Origin: Diphasiastrum complanatum
Lineage: Eukaryota; Streptophyta; Lycopodiopsida; Lycopodiales; Lycopodiaceae
Assembly: GCA_029204225.1 (NCBI GenBank)
Contig: CM055098.1
Span: forward strand, 24,679,367-24,743,366
Length of the DNA: 64,000 bases
Direction of reading: 5' to 3'
A model generated the notes under the pieces. The model saw only the letters and a list, made by a program, of their open reading frames with translations, ran no database searches and had not been told where the DNA came from. Shown one piece after another: positions 36,367 to 46,810 of the stretch; positions within the stretch are counted from its first letter, which is position 1; each line of letters begins with the position of its first letter. Position numbers and translations under genes: made by a program.

Positions 36367-37165
36367 TCATAGGCGTCTCATTTGGCTTGCATGTATTGAG
36401 TTGCCTAGATAGGAATTGTGTTGTCTATTGGGTTGGGTTGTCAATATATCAACCAACATAGTATCGATATTGACATCCTTATTCTGAAACTTCTCTCTTA
36501 GAAAATGAAATTGAACTTCGATATGTTTGGTTCTAGTGTGAGTGCTATGCAACTTTGATTGTCACAATGAAGTGTTGTTGGTCCGATCTATTGAAATTTT
36601 AGATCCCGAAATCATCTTTTGGCCTAGATAATTTCTTTGAATGTAGAGGTGGTTGCAACATATTTGGTTGAGGACAAAGAAATGCATCTTTACTTTTGAC
36701 TATTCCATGAAATGGATCCTTTTGCAAGAAAGTATAAGTAATCATAACTAGATTTCCTAGTATCCACATCTCCAGCCCAGTCTGAGTAGTCTAAATAAGC
36801 TTTCAAGATTAATGCATCCACTGAATTTCCATTATAACACAAAGCACAATGCTCTCTGCAGAGCTTTCTAGCATGGCAGGCTTGAATATTGACATGTATT
36901 GGGACAATGTGCTAATTGCAAAGACAAGATCAGGTTGTGTGCAGATCATGGCATACATGAGAGAGCCAATGATCGATTGATAGGGGTATTTGCACATTTT
37001 CTTATGTTCTTGTTCAATCTTTGGGTACATGTCCTTCGATAATTTCAACCTTGAATCCATAGCTGCATCTATGGATTTACAATCATCCATGTCATACATG
37101 TGAAGCACATTGATTAAGTATCTTTGCTGGCTTATGGTGATTCTTCCGCTCTCTTGTGATCTCAA
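36367..37165 (-). pseudogene. Copia RT end and RNase H fragment
   Basis: The frame at 36809-37165 has ISQQRYLINVLHMYDMDDCKS and YQSIIGSLMYAMICTQPDLVFAIS, the standard Copia block after the RT core. Further down, in another frame, RKSSYDYLYFLAKGSISWNSQK continues into RNase H with stops. No LTR is recognised around it. Confidence 0.8.
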
Positions 37166-37964
37166 TGCCTAGTAGCCCATATACTGGGCCCGAATTATTC
37201 ATTTCAAATTCATTCGATAGTAAGGCTTTGCTCTCATGTAATGGTTGATTCGAATTGCTGATAATTTACGAACGTTAGCAACTGTGCTAACACAGAACAA
37301 AAAAATAAAAAAGAGAGAAATAAAACTCCGTGGCATGTGTTTTGTAAGTCCACGTATGAGTATCTGTCAATAAACTTCCGCCATGGCATGTGTTTTGTAC
37401 GTCCATGAGTAGAAGCTTAAAATAATAAAATAATTTATAACTTAGATTTAGAAATTAGACTTAAGAAACTTAAGACTAGAAACTTTGTCTTACGAAACTT
37501 AAGATTAGAAACTTTGTCTTTAGTTTTCTTAAGTTAGAAACTTTTTGAAGTTCTAAGTCCTAAGTTAGAACTTCTAGGAAGGCTAGAAATAAGTTAATTC
37601 CATAAGTTAGTGGATACTTATGGAAGACCATCCTGCCATAAAAGGAGAGGTATTTTGTGTTCCCTTTGGGAAGGTGCTTAGCTTGAGAGAAGGTGCTCGA
37701 GCCTCCTCTTGCCTCCTTCTCATTGGTTAATTCGCAAAGGTACCCTTGGGCAAACAAGTAAAACCATCACTAAAGACAGAGATGGTAGAATCTATCATGC
37801 CAATGGTAACTGAGGAAGTCAAGAAATTGGCATATGATGAAATCCAACGGATTTTACCAAGTCTCTTGGCGCAATCACTGCAAAGAATTCTACGAATGCA
37901 AAGATTATCGACACTAATTGGATATTCAAGTTGAAGCTTAACCCAGACAAATATATATCCAAAT

Positions 37965-38620
37965 GGAAGCCTGACTAGTGGTGAAAGGCTATGAACAAAC
38001 ATATGGAATAGGTTACACTGAGACTTTTAGTCCAGTCATAAGGCATCAATCTATTTGAACACTACTGGCTATTGCAACTGTAGAAGATCTAGACATTCAC
38101 TAAATGGGCATCCAAACAACATTCCCCAACGAATACATACAAGAAGACATCTATGTCTATCAACTAGAAGGTTATGTCCTTCAAGGTCAAGAGCACAATC
38201 GAAGACAAAGCAGAATGCTCCAAAGTAGCAAAAGAGAGGATGACAAGAAACTCAGCAGCATATGTTTCTGCTGATCTATGTTGTTCATCAAATTCAAAAA
38301 TTCGAGAAGTAGTACTTCATTCGGGAGCCACCTCACATTTTGTTTCTTCGAAACAAATTTTATCTGACTATAAGAAGATGAATTCTTCGAGATTCATTAT
38401 ACTTGGAGATGATTCTAAACATGAAGTGATGGAAGTGGTGTACTGTGGTTAGTAGACACGAATCAGGGTGACGAGAAACTGGAAGAAGTTCTCTATGTTC
38501 CTACTAAAGATCTTCTATCCGTAGCAAAGATAGTCGACACAGGAATGTCAGTAACCTTCACAAGGGACTCTTGTAAATTGTTCCTAGTTACTAAAGGTAA
38601 CAAAGATAGTAATTTGTAAT
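37965..38620 (+). pseudogene. Chimeric Copia fragment: RT piece followed by protease piece
   Basis: At 37965-38180 the plus strand encodes VVKGYEQTYGIGYTETFSPVIR, then LLAIATVEDLDIH (RT entry motifs). From about 38180 it switches to a gag/protease segment (LHSGATSHFVSS, ILGDDSKHEVMEVV, LYVPTKDLLSVAKIVDTGM). RT normally lies downstream of protease, so the order is rearranged. Confidence 0.7.
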
Positions 38621-39425
38621 ACTTAAGCATTCGATGTTAAGGATCTCGTAGCCGATTGGATCTCCGTCAGCCATGGTCCTTGATTCGTCAAATCTGACAT
38701 CTCTGACCATTTTTATTTGTCTGCTGTTGTCTGTTGTCAGGTGTACTATGATGAATGCACATCATATCCTACTAGGAATCCTTGCTCCACCTTCTCGTCC
38801 AGCGTCTTCATTTTTTGATCTGGAACGTGGGCGTATGCAGCACATTATGTGTTTACAATTATATCTTTTGTGGCTTCAATTGTCTCACCAGGCTGCCTAG
38901 CCAAGTTGCTTCATTGGTGCATTCAATTAGCGCAACATATTCAATTTCAATAGTCGATAGTGCACCTACCTACAAATCATCCTGCTAGTCAAAAGATATA
39001 TCACAAACTCAATCCTGTATCTAGGTCTCGACTCCTATTTGCATCAAAAATTCCAAGCCTTGCATTGTAGCAAACTTGTTAATTAATGGAGCCCAAACAC
39101 ACCTAAACACACTTTTCAAGGATGCCTAGTGTTCAAATCCAAGGTTCCTCACAAAATTGGCTAAGTGGTCCTACAACACATGCCAAATTTGGTATACATT
39201 AAATTGCCAATTGCCTCTCTGTATGGAATGCCATGAACTTTGCTTCTTTCACAACCATTTGTTGGACATATGTTTCTTGTTATATTCTTATACACATCTA
39301 GAGGTATATTTATGGGTTGTTGTTATTAATACTAAATTTCAAATAAAACTCTTATTCATCATGATGATTTTACCTTCCTTTATCTTAACATTTCTATGCT
39401 TGATAAAAAATGGTGTAATTGCCCG

Positions 39426-39446
39426 CCCCCCCCCCCCCCCCCCCCC
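39426..39446. repeat. Poly-C run of 21
   Basis: Homopolymer in otherwise AT-rich DNA. Its length may be imprecise because such runs are hard to sequence. Confidence 0.9.
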
Positions 39447-40261
39447 TCACAGGATCCTTATTAAGAGAGTGTAGTATTTTGATCAAATTTTATTTTTAAT
39501 GAGGACCTGTCAAGTATGCAAATGTACTTTACTTCTAACGGTCTGTAACAATACAAGGCAATTGAAACATTATGTAGAATCACAAACAGATAGGAACACT
39601 CTACAGAATTGCAAGGCATTTTACGAAGTCTAGGTGAAAAATAATTGGGTAGTTGGAGCGTGCAGAAGCAATTGCATTTTTTTCATTTGCACATGGGCAT
39701 AGTGCATGACAAGTGTATTCATTCCTAGCTTGGATCGAAGGATCAAATCTGTTGAAAATTGATGGTTTATCAGAGATGATTTACTGATATCGGATTAGAG
39801 GAGCTCTGATCAAAGCAAAGGGGAATCAATGGGAATTGTGAGCGAAAGCTTGAGCGAGTGGGCAGTAGGATCGAAAGCGCCACAGTTAGCAACAGAACGT
39901 TAAAAAATGAAGGAATCAAGAATGGAACAACAACTGAGTGGAGACAAAATGTACTCTAATTAATATCCACATGGATGTAGGAAAAATACTAGGAATTATC
40001 CTTTAGAGAACACGATGAAAGTTTGAATAATTCAAACTAATATCAGTGTCTTCAATTGTGTCTGATTCTGATCTATGTATTGATAGAGCAGTTTCTACTT
40101 TTGATTGAATAAGGCATGCAGATTTAGGAGATATATGTGTGAGTGTGATAGACAATTTTAGATAATCAGAACAACTGAAAAAAAAATCATTTGTTGCAAA
40201 CTTTGATCAATCAAATTTTTAGGATTTTGATTTTGATTCTTTTGTATGCATCTCTTGTTGT

Positions 40262-40388
40262 CTTGTACATACAATGAGTAAGTGTACATGTATTTATATT
40301 GTCACAGGAGTAAGTGTACATGAGTAAGTGTACATGTATTTATATTGTCACAGGAGTAAGTGTACACATATTTATATTGTAACAGGAT
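40262..40388. repeat. Tandem repeat of gagtaagtgtacat units
   Basis: The block gagtaagtgtacatgtattt plus atattgtcacag is repeated almost three times with one short insertion. It lies beyond the RNase H end of the minus-strand Copia fragment at 40690, so it may belong to that element's 3' LTR. Confidence 0.85.
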
Positions 40389-40649
40389 AGGTTCTTTGGC
40401 CTTCTTCCTTCTGTAGTAGTTGATCTAATCGTTAAGACCGTTGATATAAAATAATGTTCTGTTTCCAATGTTAGTTTATTTTTCGAGTTCTTGTTCTTGT
40501 TCGAGTTCAAAAAAGATTCGAATAAAGTTCGAGTTCGACTAGAGTTCAAGTTCGAATAAAGTTCAAACAAGAATAAAAGTGTCGATTTTGGTTTCTCAGT
40601 GTTTGTCAATTAGACTGTGCACTTTGTTGGTAGAACCAAGATTTGTTTG

Positions 40650-41696
40650 TTGAGGTGTTCTACAGCTCCCTCTCAAAGTGGGCAGTTGGATTAACCCCAA
40701 TCTTCTTCACTGCTTCTCAAACAAAGCTCTACTGATGAGTGGCTTTGTAAAGATATTAGTTGTTATTTCCTCTGTAGGTATGAAAACTATCTTCAGTATC
40801 TTCTTTTCGACTAAGTCCCGAAAAACATGATACTTGATAGCTATATGTTTTATTTTTGAATGAAACACAAAATCTTTCGTAAGATAGATTGCTGAAGTGT
40901 TATCCATCTTAGTTGCTACTACATATTTGGCCTCACACGAAGATTGAGCTACTGTTGTTTGCTTCTTGCTTTGGCTGCTCCAGATGCTAGAGTACAACCT
41001 CCTGAAATACGTTTGCTATCATCCTTCATGGATGCCTAGTAAGATTCGATTCGAAATCCAGCTTCCTTCAAATAACACAACCCATAGTCTTTCGATTCTT
41101 GGAAATATTGTACTTCTCTTTTTGCTAACTTCCAATGTAACGATCCTGGGTTCTAATTAAATTGGCTTAGCCTGTATACTACAAATGCTATATCAGGTCT
41201 AGTGTTGTCTGCAAGATACAACAATGATCCAATCAGCCTTCGATAGGGTGTATTGGCCATTCGTTTCTCTTCTTCAAGAGTATGCGAGCACTCTGCCTTG
41301 CTCAGTATCGTTCCGGGTATCATGGGAGTATGCACACCTTTGTATTCGACCATGTTGAAATCTTCGATGGTTTTTCAAGTATACTATCTCGAATATTCCA
41401 AAAATGTCTCTTTCGACATCTGAAATCAATTTATCTTTTCTTGAGAAGATAAGGGTGTCGTCAACATAAACAACTAGAATGATAATTCACCTTTGACATG
41501 TTTGATATAGACATTTGACTCGGCGAATAAAAGTTCAAAGCCTAAAGAACGTAGTGCTTTGTCCTTCTTTCTATACCATTGTCTGGCTGTTTGTTTCAGA
41601 CCATAGATGCTTTTATTCATGTGACATCCGAATTCTGGATATTCTTGGCTTATAAAACCAAGTGGTTGATCCATGAATAGATCTTCAGCAAACACA
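40650..41696 (-). pseudogene. Copia reverse transcriptase to RNase H fragment
   Basis: Order on the minus strand: LFMDQPLGFISQEYPEFGCHMNKSIYGLKQ (RT, 41690-41580, quoted here as two motifs MDQPLGF and SIYGLKQ), the YVDDTLIFS-like catalytic motif near 41460 with a frame break, RRLIGSLLYLADNTRPDIAF (41230-41160) and RNase H (SSCEAKYVVATK, IFTKPL; 40980-40720). Several stops and frameshifts. It abuts an opposite-strand Copia fragment at about 41697. Confidence 0.8.
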
Positions 41697-42130
41697 GCTG
41701 TTCTTTGGGTCAGTAAGAAACAAACCATTACTGCACAATCATCCTGCGAAGCAGAGTACGTCGCAGCAGCCAAGATGGCCAATGAGCTTACATGGCTCAA
41801 GCAATTCCTTGACGGATTGGGCGAGAGAACCAACGAGCCACTGATCCTACACATGGACAATACATTTGTAATACACTTGACGAAGGATCCCGAAGAACGA
41901 AACACATTGCCATCAAATACCATTTGATCATGGATCAAGTTGAGAGAAACGAGTTGCAGACCGTTTTCATTCCAACTAAGTAGATGGTGGCCGACATCTT
42001 CACTAGGCCTTTAGATAAGGCAATGTTTGAGAAGCAGAGAGCAAATCTGGGAATCACAAGGCTACCCTGCTTTGAGAGGGAGCTGAAGAAACATCAAGCT
42101 TCTACCCACAAAGCGCTTCTAGCTTGTGAT
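41697..42130 (+). pseudogene. Copia RNase H end fragment
   Basis: The plus frame has KKQTITAQSSCEAEYVAAAK, then MDNTFVIHLTKDP and, after a frame change, MVADIFTRPLDKAMFEK, the last conserved block of Copia RNase H. It begins at the junction with the minus-strand fragment. The open frame continues to 42505 through a GC-rich word array that has no recognised domain. Confidence 0.8.
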
Positions 42131-42169
42131 CACAAACCCGTAGAAATACACGAGAGAAATGCCACAGAC

Positions 42170-42450
42170 AAAAATTGCAACCGCACCGCAAGGGGCCTAC
42201 ATGCGGTTCCTCACGACCATGAGTTCCGAAGGGAACAAACCACCGCAACCGCAGTGAAGATGGCTTTAACGAAGGCCATCGCAGACCACATAGTTAGCAT
42301 TGCAGGGACTAATGAGCGACCACACCGTAGGCTATCGAAGGAGCCTCACCTACGGCTCATTGCGGAGCGAAGCCAAAAGGCTCCACCTGTGGCTTACTGT
42401 GAAGCGAAGCCAAAGGAAGAACCGCAAGGCTCCACCTACATACGGTTTGA
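42170..42450. repeat. CpG-containing word array (accgcaagg, gctccacct, gcgaagcc)
   Basis: Irregular copies of ccgcaaggctccacct, cctacatgcggtt and gaagcgaagcc words, some mutually complementary. It lies between RNase H and the LTR promoter-like sequence near 42730. Confidence 0.5.
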
Positions 42451-42499
42451 CGAAGTAAACCAAATGCGACCGAAGGCAATGGGAACAAAGGCAGCCAGT

Positions 42500-43216
42500 A
42501 TATGATACGGCTCATGACCATGAAGAACCAAAATTTGACAATTGTGGTCACAAACGAGTTCATGAAAGCGGCAGATCTTCATGACCCTAGTGCTTGGGAA
42601 GATCAGCGAAGTACCAACCTGGAGAAGGGGCTCCACGGAGAACAACGATAACAAATTGGAAGCCGTTGGAGATGTGCTTAACCAGTTCTTGTAACCAATA
42701 ATTAGCATAAACCCCCCATTCTCTTTGTTCCTATATAAACAATCTGAATGCAAGAGAGAAAATTGAACAATTGATGATGCAAAGCGTCCGCTAGTAAGCG
42801 AGACCAATAGATTGTTTGTAAGAGATAGACTCTCTTGCGTCGACGTGCTGTGCGGTATGCTAAGCAGCGCTCACAAAAAGATCATTGATAATACAAATGC
42901 TATTTGCAGATTTTGTTTCATGTATAATCTTGAATGCTTGAAGTTAGTTCATTGTTCATGCGTATTCAGCTTTCATTCTACATTCCGCACTAAGGCTCAT
43001 TTATCTGAATGTTTTATAAATCGAAAGTAGGTCAGCAGTGTTCCTTGGAAGAGGATAGATCTCGAGATGCAGCAATAGCCGCAATTGAGAGTTCGACTCT
43101 ATCTAGGCAAATCAAGAATCAGGGTTGAAAGCGCATGATCTGACACTGCAACAATGAATGCAAACGACTAGCGCATTTCGTTTCCCCATCCCAACATCAT
43201 CAAAAGGATTCCATCA
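42500..43216 (+). repeat. Copia LTR (left boundary uncertain)
   Basis: A TATA-like ctatataaac at about 42731 and an R/U5-like tail end in ccatca at 43216, followed after one base by tggtatcagagc (43218-43229), a perfect Copia primer-binding site. It is preceded by an RNase H end, so this LTR too is placed between a 3' end and a new 5' start. I could not fix the TG end. Confidence 0.55.
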
Positions 43217-43229
43217 GTGGTATCAGAGC

Positions 43230-44302
43230 CTGAAGGTATGCCGATGGATTGTGTCTACTATGCTGGAGCAAGATAAAGGTTTTTTTTTACTGCACACTAT
43301 GCGTCATGTCCCTAAGGCCTCTTTTTATTTTTGTAGTACTTGTTTCTTTTTTGTGAGGTTAGTGTCGTTGAGACTATTGATCACCACCTAAGATCACACA
43401 TAAAAGTTTAAGAAAACATGGAGTAAATAAAGCAATAAATCATGTACACAAGGCAAAGCGAGTCACAAAGGATAGGTTGCACATCTGCATAAATAGTTTC
43501 AATCCTATCACGCAATGATCTTCCAAGAAAATCGAGATGGGCCTTCCTTGGCCCCATAACTCACGAGTTCACATGGATAGTAGCTAATTCAGCTAGCAAG
43601 CCTTGACTGTTTCTAGCTAACTTGAAGTGTTCTGATTGTAAGTAATCCCTTCAGCTTCTTAACTCTTCCTCTCAATTTTGCTTTCGTGAATTTGCTATGT
43701 GATACTGCTAACATGGTCTATATATAAGCTGAATTCTGAATACGACACCAATAATTAAAGAGGCTTTCAGCATAAATAAAAGATAGAGGTTTGCAAAAGA
43801 ATACACATGCAATGGTAGTTAACTATGTACTACAAAGTGGTACAGAGCAATATTTTAAGCACACATTGCCAGCTAGAATCTTCTATGCACAGTATAAGAG
43901 CAAACAGTAAACAATTCGACTACATAGAAGCAGACGATGCAGTCCTTGAGAGACGACTGTAAGTGGAGTAGGTTGATTGATTGGAAAGGCTGCTTGCCTA
44001 CTCCTTGTCAGTTACTTCGTGCACAACGCATCAGCTCATGGAGTTTGGATCGCGCACTCTTATGTTGGTTATATATATATTATAAAATTGCCTCCTATCC
44101 GGGATCCATATAATAAACTTATGTTATCATAAGTCTCAATAAAATCCTTAAGGCTGCTGATCAACGTGGATGCTGAATTCACATTCATACAAGATTAGCT
44201 TTAATATTAACGCACTCGCATTATACCCGGAAGATTGAGAAAAACATTCTAAGCGCTCGCTGAAGATTGTTTTTAAGCTTGATCGTTCCTCCACAGGATG
44301 CG
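43230..44302. other. Intergenic, downstream of lipase gene 1
   Basis: No gene recognised. The right part next to 44302 is the 3' flank of the minus-strand lipase gene. Its first 30-40 bases resemble the 3' flank of the second lipase gene. Confidence 0.5.
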
Positions 44303-46015
44303 CTAGTCGTAAGGAGGGATATCCTCGGGTTCTCTACCACGGAACTTTAGTCTTCCATCTGGGTGTTTTATGAGACCTTTGTCCTTGTCTTGCCTCCAGA
44401 AAGCCGGTATTTTCAGATGCCTTTTCAAAAAGTTGCTGTTCTTGTTCACGAGAGCAGGGTCCCGTGAAAGGAGGCGACTGAACTTCTTTCCGAAACCAGT
44501 ATAGCCATCTATAAGATGCATATATGCTTCAAGGTTGTGAAAACAAGATGGATCCAAAGACAGCTGAAGGAAGGGAGAGTGATTGTTGTTTACTGCAAGT
44601 TCTTCACCTACATGCGAGTAAGTCCAAGGTACTTTGTCAATCCAATCATGTATGAACTGAAATTTCTCGTTCAGTACCACACCGGGAACCTTTGGCACCA
44701 CATCGTTCACATTCACAATGCGGAGGACCTTGACTCCAAGATTGTTGACCCGATCACGAAAGGCACTGTTACCTACCCGGGGGCCTGCAAAAGAAATCAC
44801 TGTGATCGGAATCTTGTCATCGTTGTCTATATGGTGGAGTTCTTGTTCGTGATCAAAAATGTTTTCCAAGCTCATAGATGCACTTGGATTAAAGGCCGGG
44901 CTAGGTGCATTTCCGAGCTTCATATTTAGCCGTGACTCGGCCAAATCATAACCGCTAAGCAGAGCCAAGGCGGCACCCAGACTATGACCGGTTAAAGATA
45001 TGCTAAGCTGATCTCCCTTGTATAATTCAGTCAGCCTCTGTATCTCACTCTGTAGTTGCTCCCTCGCACTTTGCTTATTATACCTCGCTGTCTCCTTCTT
45101 TGTGGTGTACAGACTGAGGAAACCAGTTTCTACTCTAACGTCACCATTAATTGATCTCCCGGCACTACGTGGATCAAGCCCAGATGGACATAAGGATTTT
45201 TGGAGGTCTGTGAGCCAGTCCAAATGTGTCACTGTTCCCCTCCAAGCCACCACAATATCTCGTCTTCCAAGCCTCTCTATCTCCCTTTCAGAAGTGGAAA
45301 CCGCCACAAATCCTATCCAATTAGAACTCGTACTCCATGGATCATCGGAATCGGATTTTCGAAAAAAAGTTGGGAGGGAAGCGGCGGAGGTTGCATAGAG
45401 ATACTTAGTGATTTCGTAGTCTTCGTCTCTAAGGCCGTATTCCCTCAGAAGTTTCCTGGGATTGAATCTGCAGCTTCCACAAAACTCCGAATGGCTGTCA
45501 TAGTCGAAAGCGTCGTAGCAGAGTTGTGCGAATTCCCCGTATTTGATAATCTCGGCCTTCAACATTGGATCTAGAGGATCCAAAAGATTTTTCCAATTGC
45601 TAGCCCCTTGAATATCTCTCCATTTGTCCGACAGCTTTGGAAGAAGAGGGGTCAACTCCAAGCGATCCTCATTTTTTACGGTTCCAGCAGTCGCAGTAGC
45701 ACACACACCAAACTTCCGACCAAGATTTGCAGGCCGGACGAGGCGTCGCGATTGCAGCCTTCGCGGAGGAGTGCTGTTTCCTACCTGCACGCCCTTGTAC
45801 ACGCAACTCTTCACTGGATTTGCAGACTCTGACTCAAAGACTTTCTTTTCCGCTCTACACGTTGAAGTCGTGAGCCTTCTATGTTCATATGGAATATCCA
45901 TACGATCGACTCCATTTCCTTGTAAACAGAATGCATCAAGCTTAACTGAACAGTTAAATCTTCCAATGGAGAGATTCCACGACTTGCTGGAAGCAACATC
46001 GATCCAGGATGCCAT
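44303..46015 (-). CDS. Phospholipase A1-Igamma / DAD1-like lipase, copy 1 (570 aa)
   Basis: An intact, intronless class III lipase. Residues 1 to about 110 are Ser-rich and basic without lipase motifs and are probably a plastid transit peptide. The conserved part starts at KLSDKWRDIQG (about 127). The oxyanion/lid region has DIVVAWRGTV (253-262), the nucleophile elbow is GHSLG with Ser345, and the probable catalytic Asp438 (NVNDVVPKVPG) and His493 (CFHNLEAYMH) complete the triad. Relatives are plastid sn-1 acyl hydrolases acting on phosphatidylcholine and galactolipids, some feeding jasmonate synthesis. The ATG at 46015 follows an in-frame TGA five codons upstream. The head-to-head paralogue at 51805 shares about 0.8 kb of upstream sequence. 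Length and motifs are normal for PLA1-I proteins. The exact subclass (Igamma against other DAD1-like types) is my judgement from overall similarity. Confidence 0.95.
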   Translation of the reverse strand: MASWIDVASSKSWNLSIGRFNCSVKLDAFCLQGNGVDRMDIPYEHRRLTTSTCRAEKKVFESESANPVKSCVYKGVQVGNSTPPRRLQSRRLVRPANLGRKFGVCATATAGTVKNEDRLELTPLLPKLSDKWRDIQGASNWKNLLDPLDPMLKAEIIKYGEFAQLCYDAFDYDSHSEFCGSCRFNPRKLLREYGLRDEDYEITKYLYATSAASLPTFFRKSDSDDPWSTSSNWIGFVAVSTSEREIERLGRRDIVVAWRGTVTHLDWLTDLQKSLCPSGLDPRSAGRSINGDVRVETGFLSLYTTKKETARYNKQSAREQLQSEIQRLTELYKGDQLSISLTGHSLGAALALLSGYDLAESRLNMKLGNAPSPAFNPSASMSLENIFDHEQELHHIDNDDKIPITVISFAGPRVGNSAFRDRVNNLGVKVLRIVNVNDVVPKVPGVVLNEKFQFIHDWIDKVPWTYSHVGEELAVNNNHSPFLQLSLDPSCFHNLEAYMHLIDGYTGFGKKFSRLLSRDPALVNKNSNFLKRHLKIPAFWRQDKDKGLIKHPDGRLKFRGREPEDIPPYD

Positions 46016-46810
46016 ATGTAGGAATGCTCAAAACACACCCAACTATAAGCTATGCTTTAGATGTTTCACTAGCAGCACAGTCGCAACTCTCAAAGACAAG
46101 CACTAGAAGTTTTGAGCTATGAGCTATCGTGACTAGAACTAATAATTTTCCTAAGAACTAGCGATCATGGCTATCATAAAAACTGTACAAAAGATCGCTA
46201 CTCTGCTCGAAACAGATTTTACTTCAACAACTAAAGCCTGTTCAAATTTTGTACACCATTTTCTAATCATTTACCGGAAGACTGGAAGTCATATCTTCAG
46301 ACAAGCTACTTTTGATCCTAATCAGAGACAATTATACAAAGACCTGGGACAGAGGTCTAAGAAACTGAAGTGGGCAATAGCTCCAGCGAAGTTTTTGCTC
46401 CACCCAAAACCCAATAATTCCTAAAAATACTCTACCAGGCTACCCAATCTTCAATTATTAGTATACAGGCGTGGGTGCAAAGTTTTAAAATGATGTCTGC
46501 GCAAGAGCACAGAAATTGCTTGGAGAAATCATAAATTCTGGCCAAATGCAAAATTATACACTAAATTTTTAAGAGAACATGAGCATCAACATCAAATTCT
46601 TGTGCGATTCAGAAGATGGTTACAGACGTTGGGACGATCGTAAATGTTCGATCGTAGGTTTGACTAATAACTGTAGCTTGTCGCCTGTAGCAGAAAATTC
46701 AGAATTTTGAAATGAGGCGTGCCCTGCACGGGGGGACCATCTGCCAACCCAAGTGGGCCATCTTAAAGTGCCAACCCAAGTGATGCTAGCCCACGTGAGC
46801 AGCCGGCGGC
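46016..46810 (-). promoter_or_regulatory. Upstream region of lipase copy 1, shared with copy 2
   Basis: Read on the minus strand, this aligns block by block with 51000-51804: gagcagagta-cgat, gtcttgtctttgagag-like, aagcaatttctg...tgctcttgcgc, and agctacagt...cgatc...catttacgat. A CACGTG G-box is at 46792-46797, 777 bases from the ATG. Promoter function is inferred from conservation only. Confidence 0.6.

Noticed and set aside
39157-39474. Frame ending in a run of prolines
   Set aside because: The prolines come from the poly-C run. No recognisable domain.
42137-42505. C-terminal extension of the Copia RNase H frame
   Set aside because: It runs through a degenerate word array with no domain. 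It is probably non-coding LTR or flank that happens to be open.
45200-45574. Conserved antisense frame opposite lipase copy 1 (and 52228-52602 opposite copy 2)
   Set aside because: The two antisense frames look alike only because the lipase cores on the other strand are nearly identical. There are no domains and no independent constraint.
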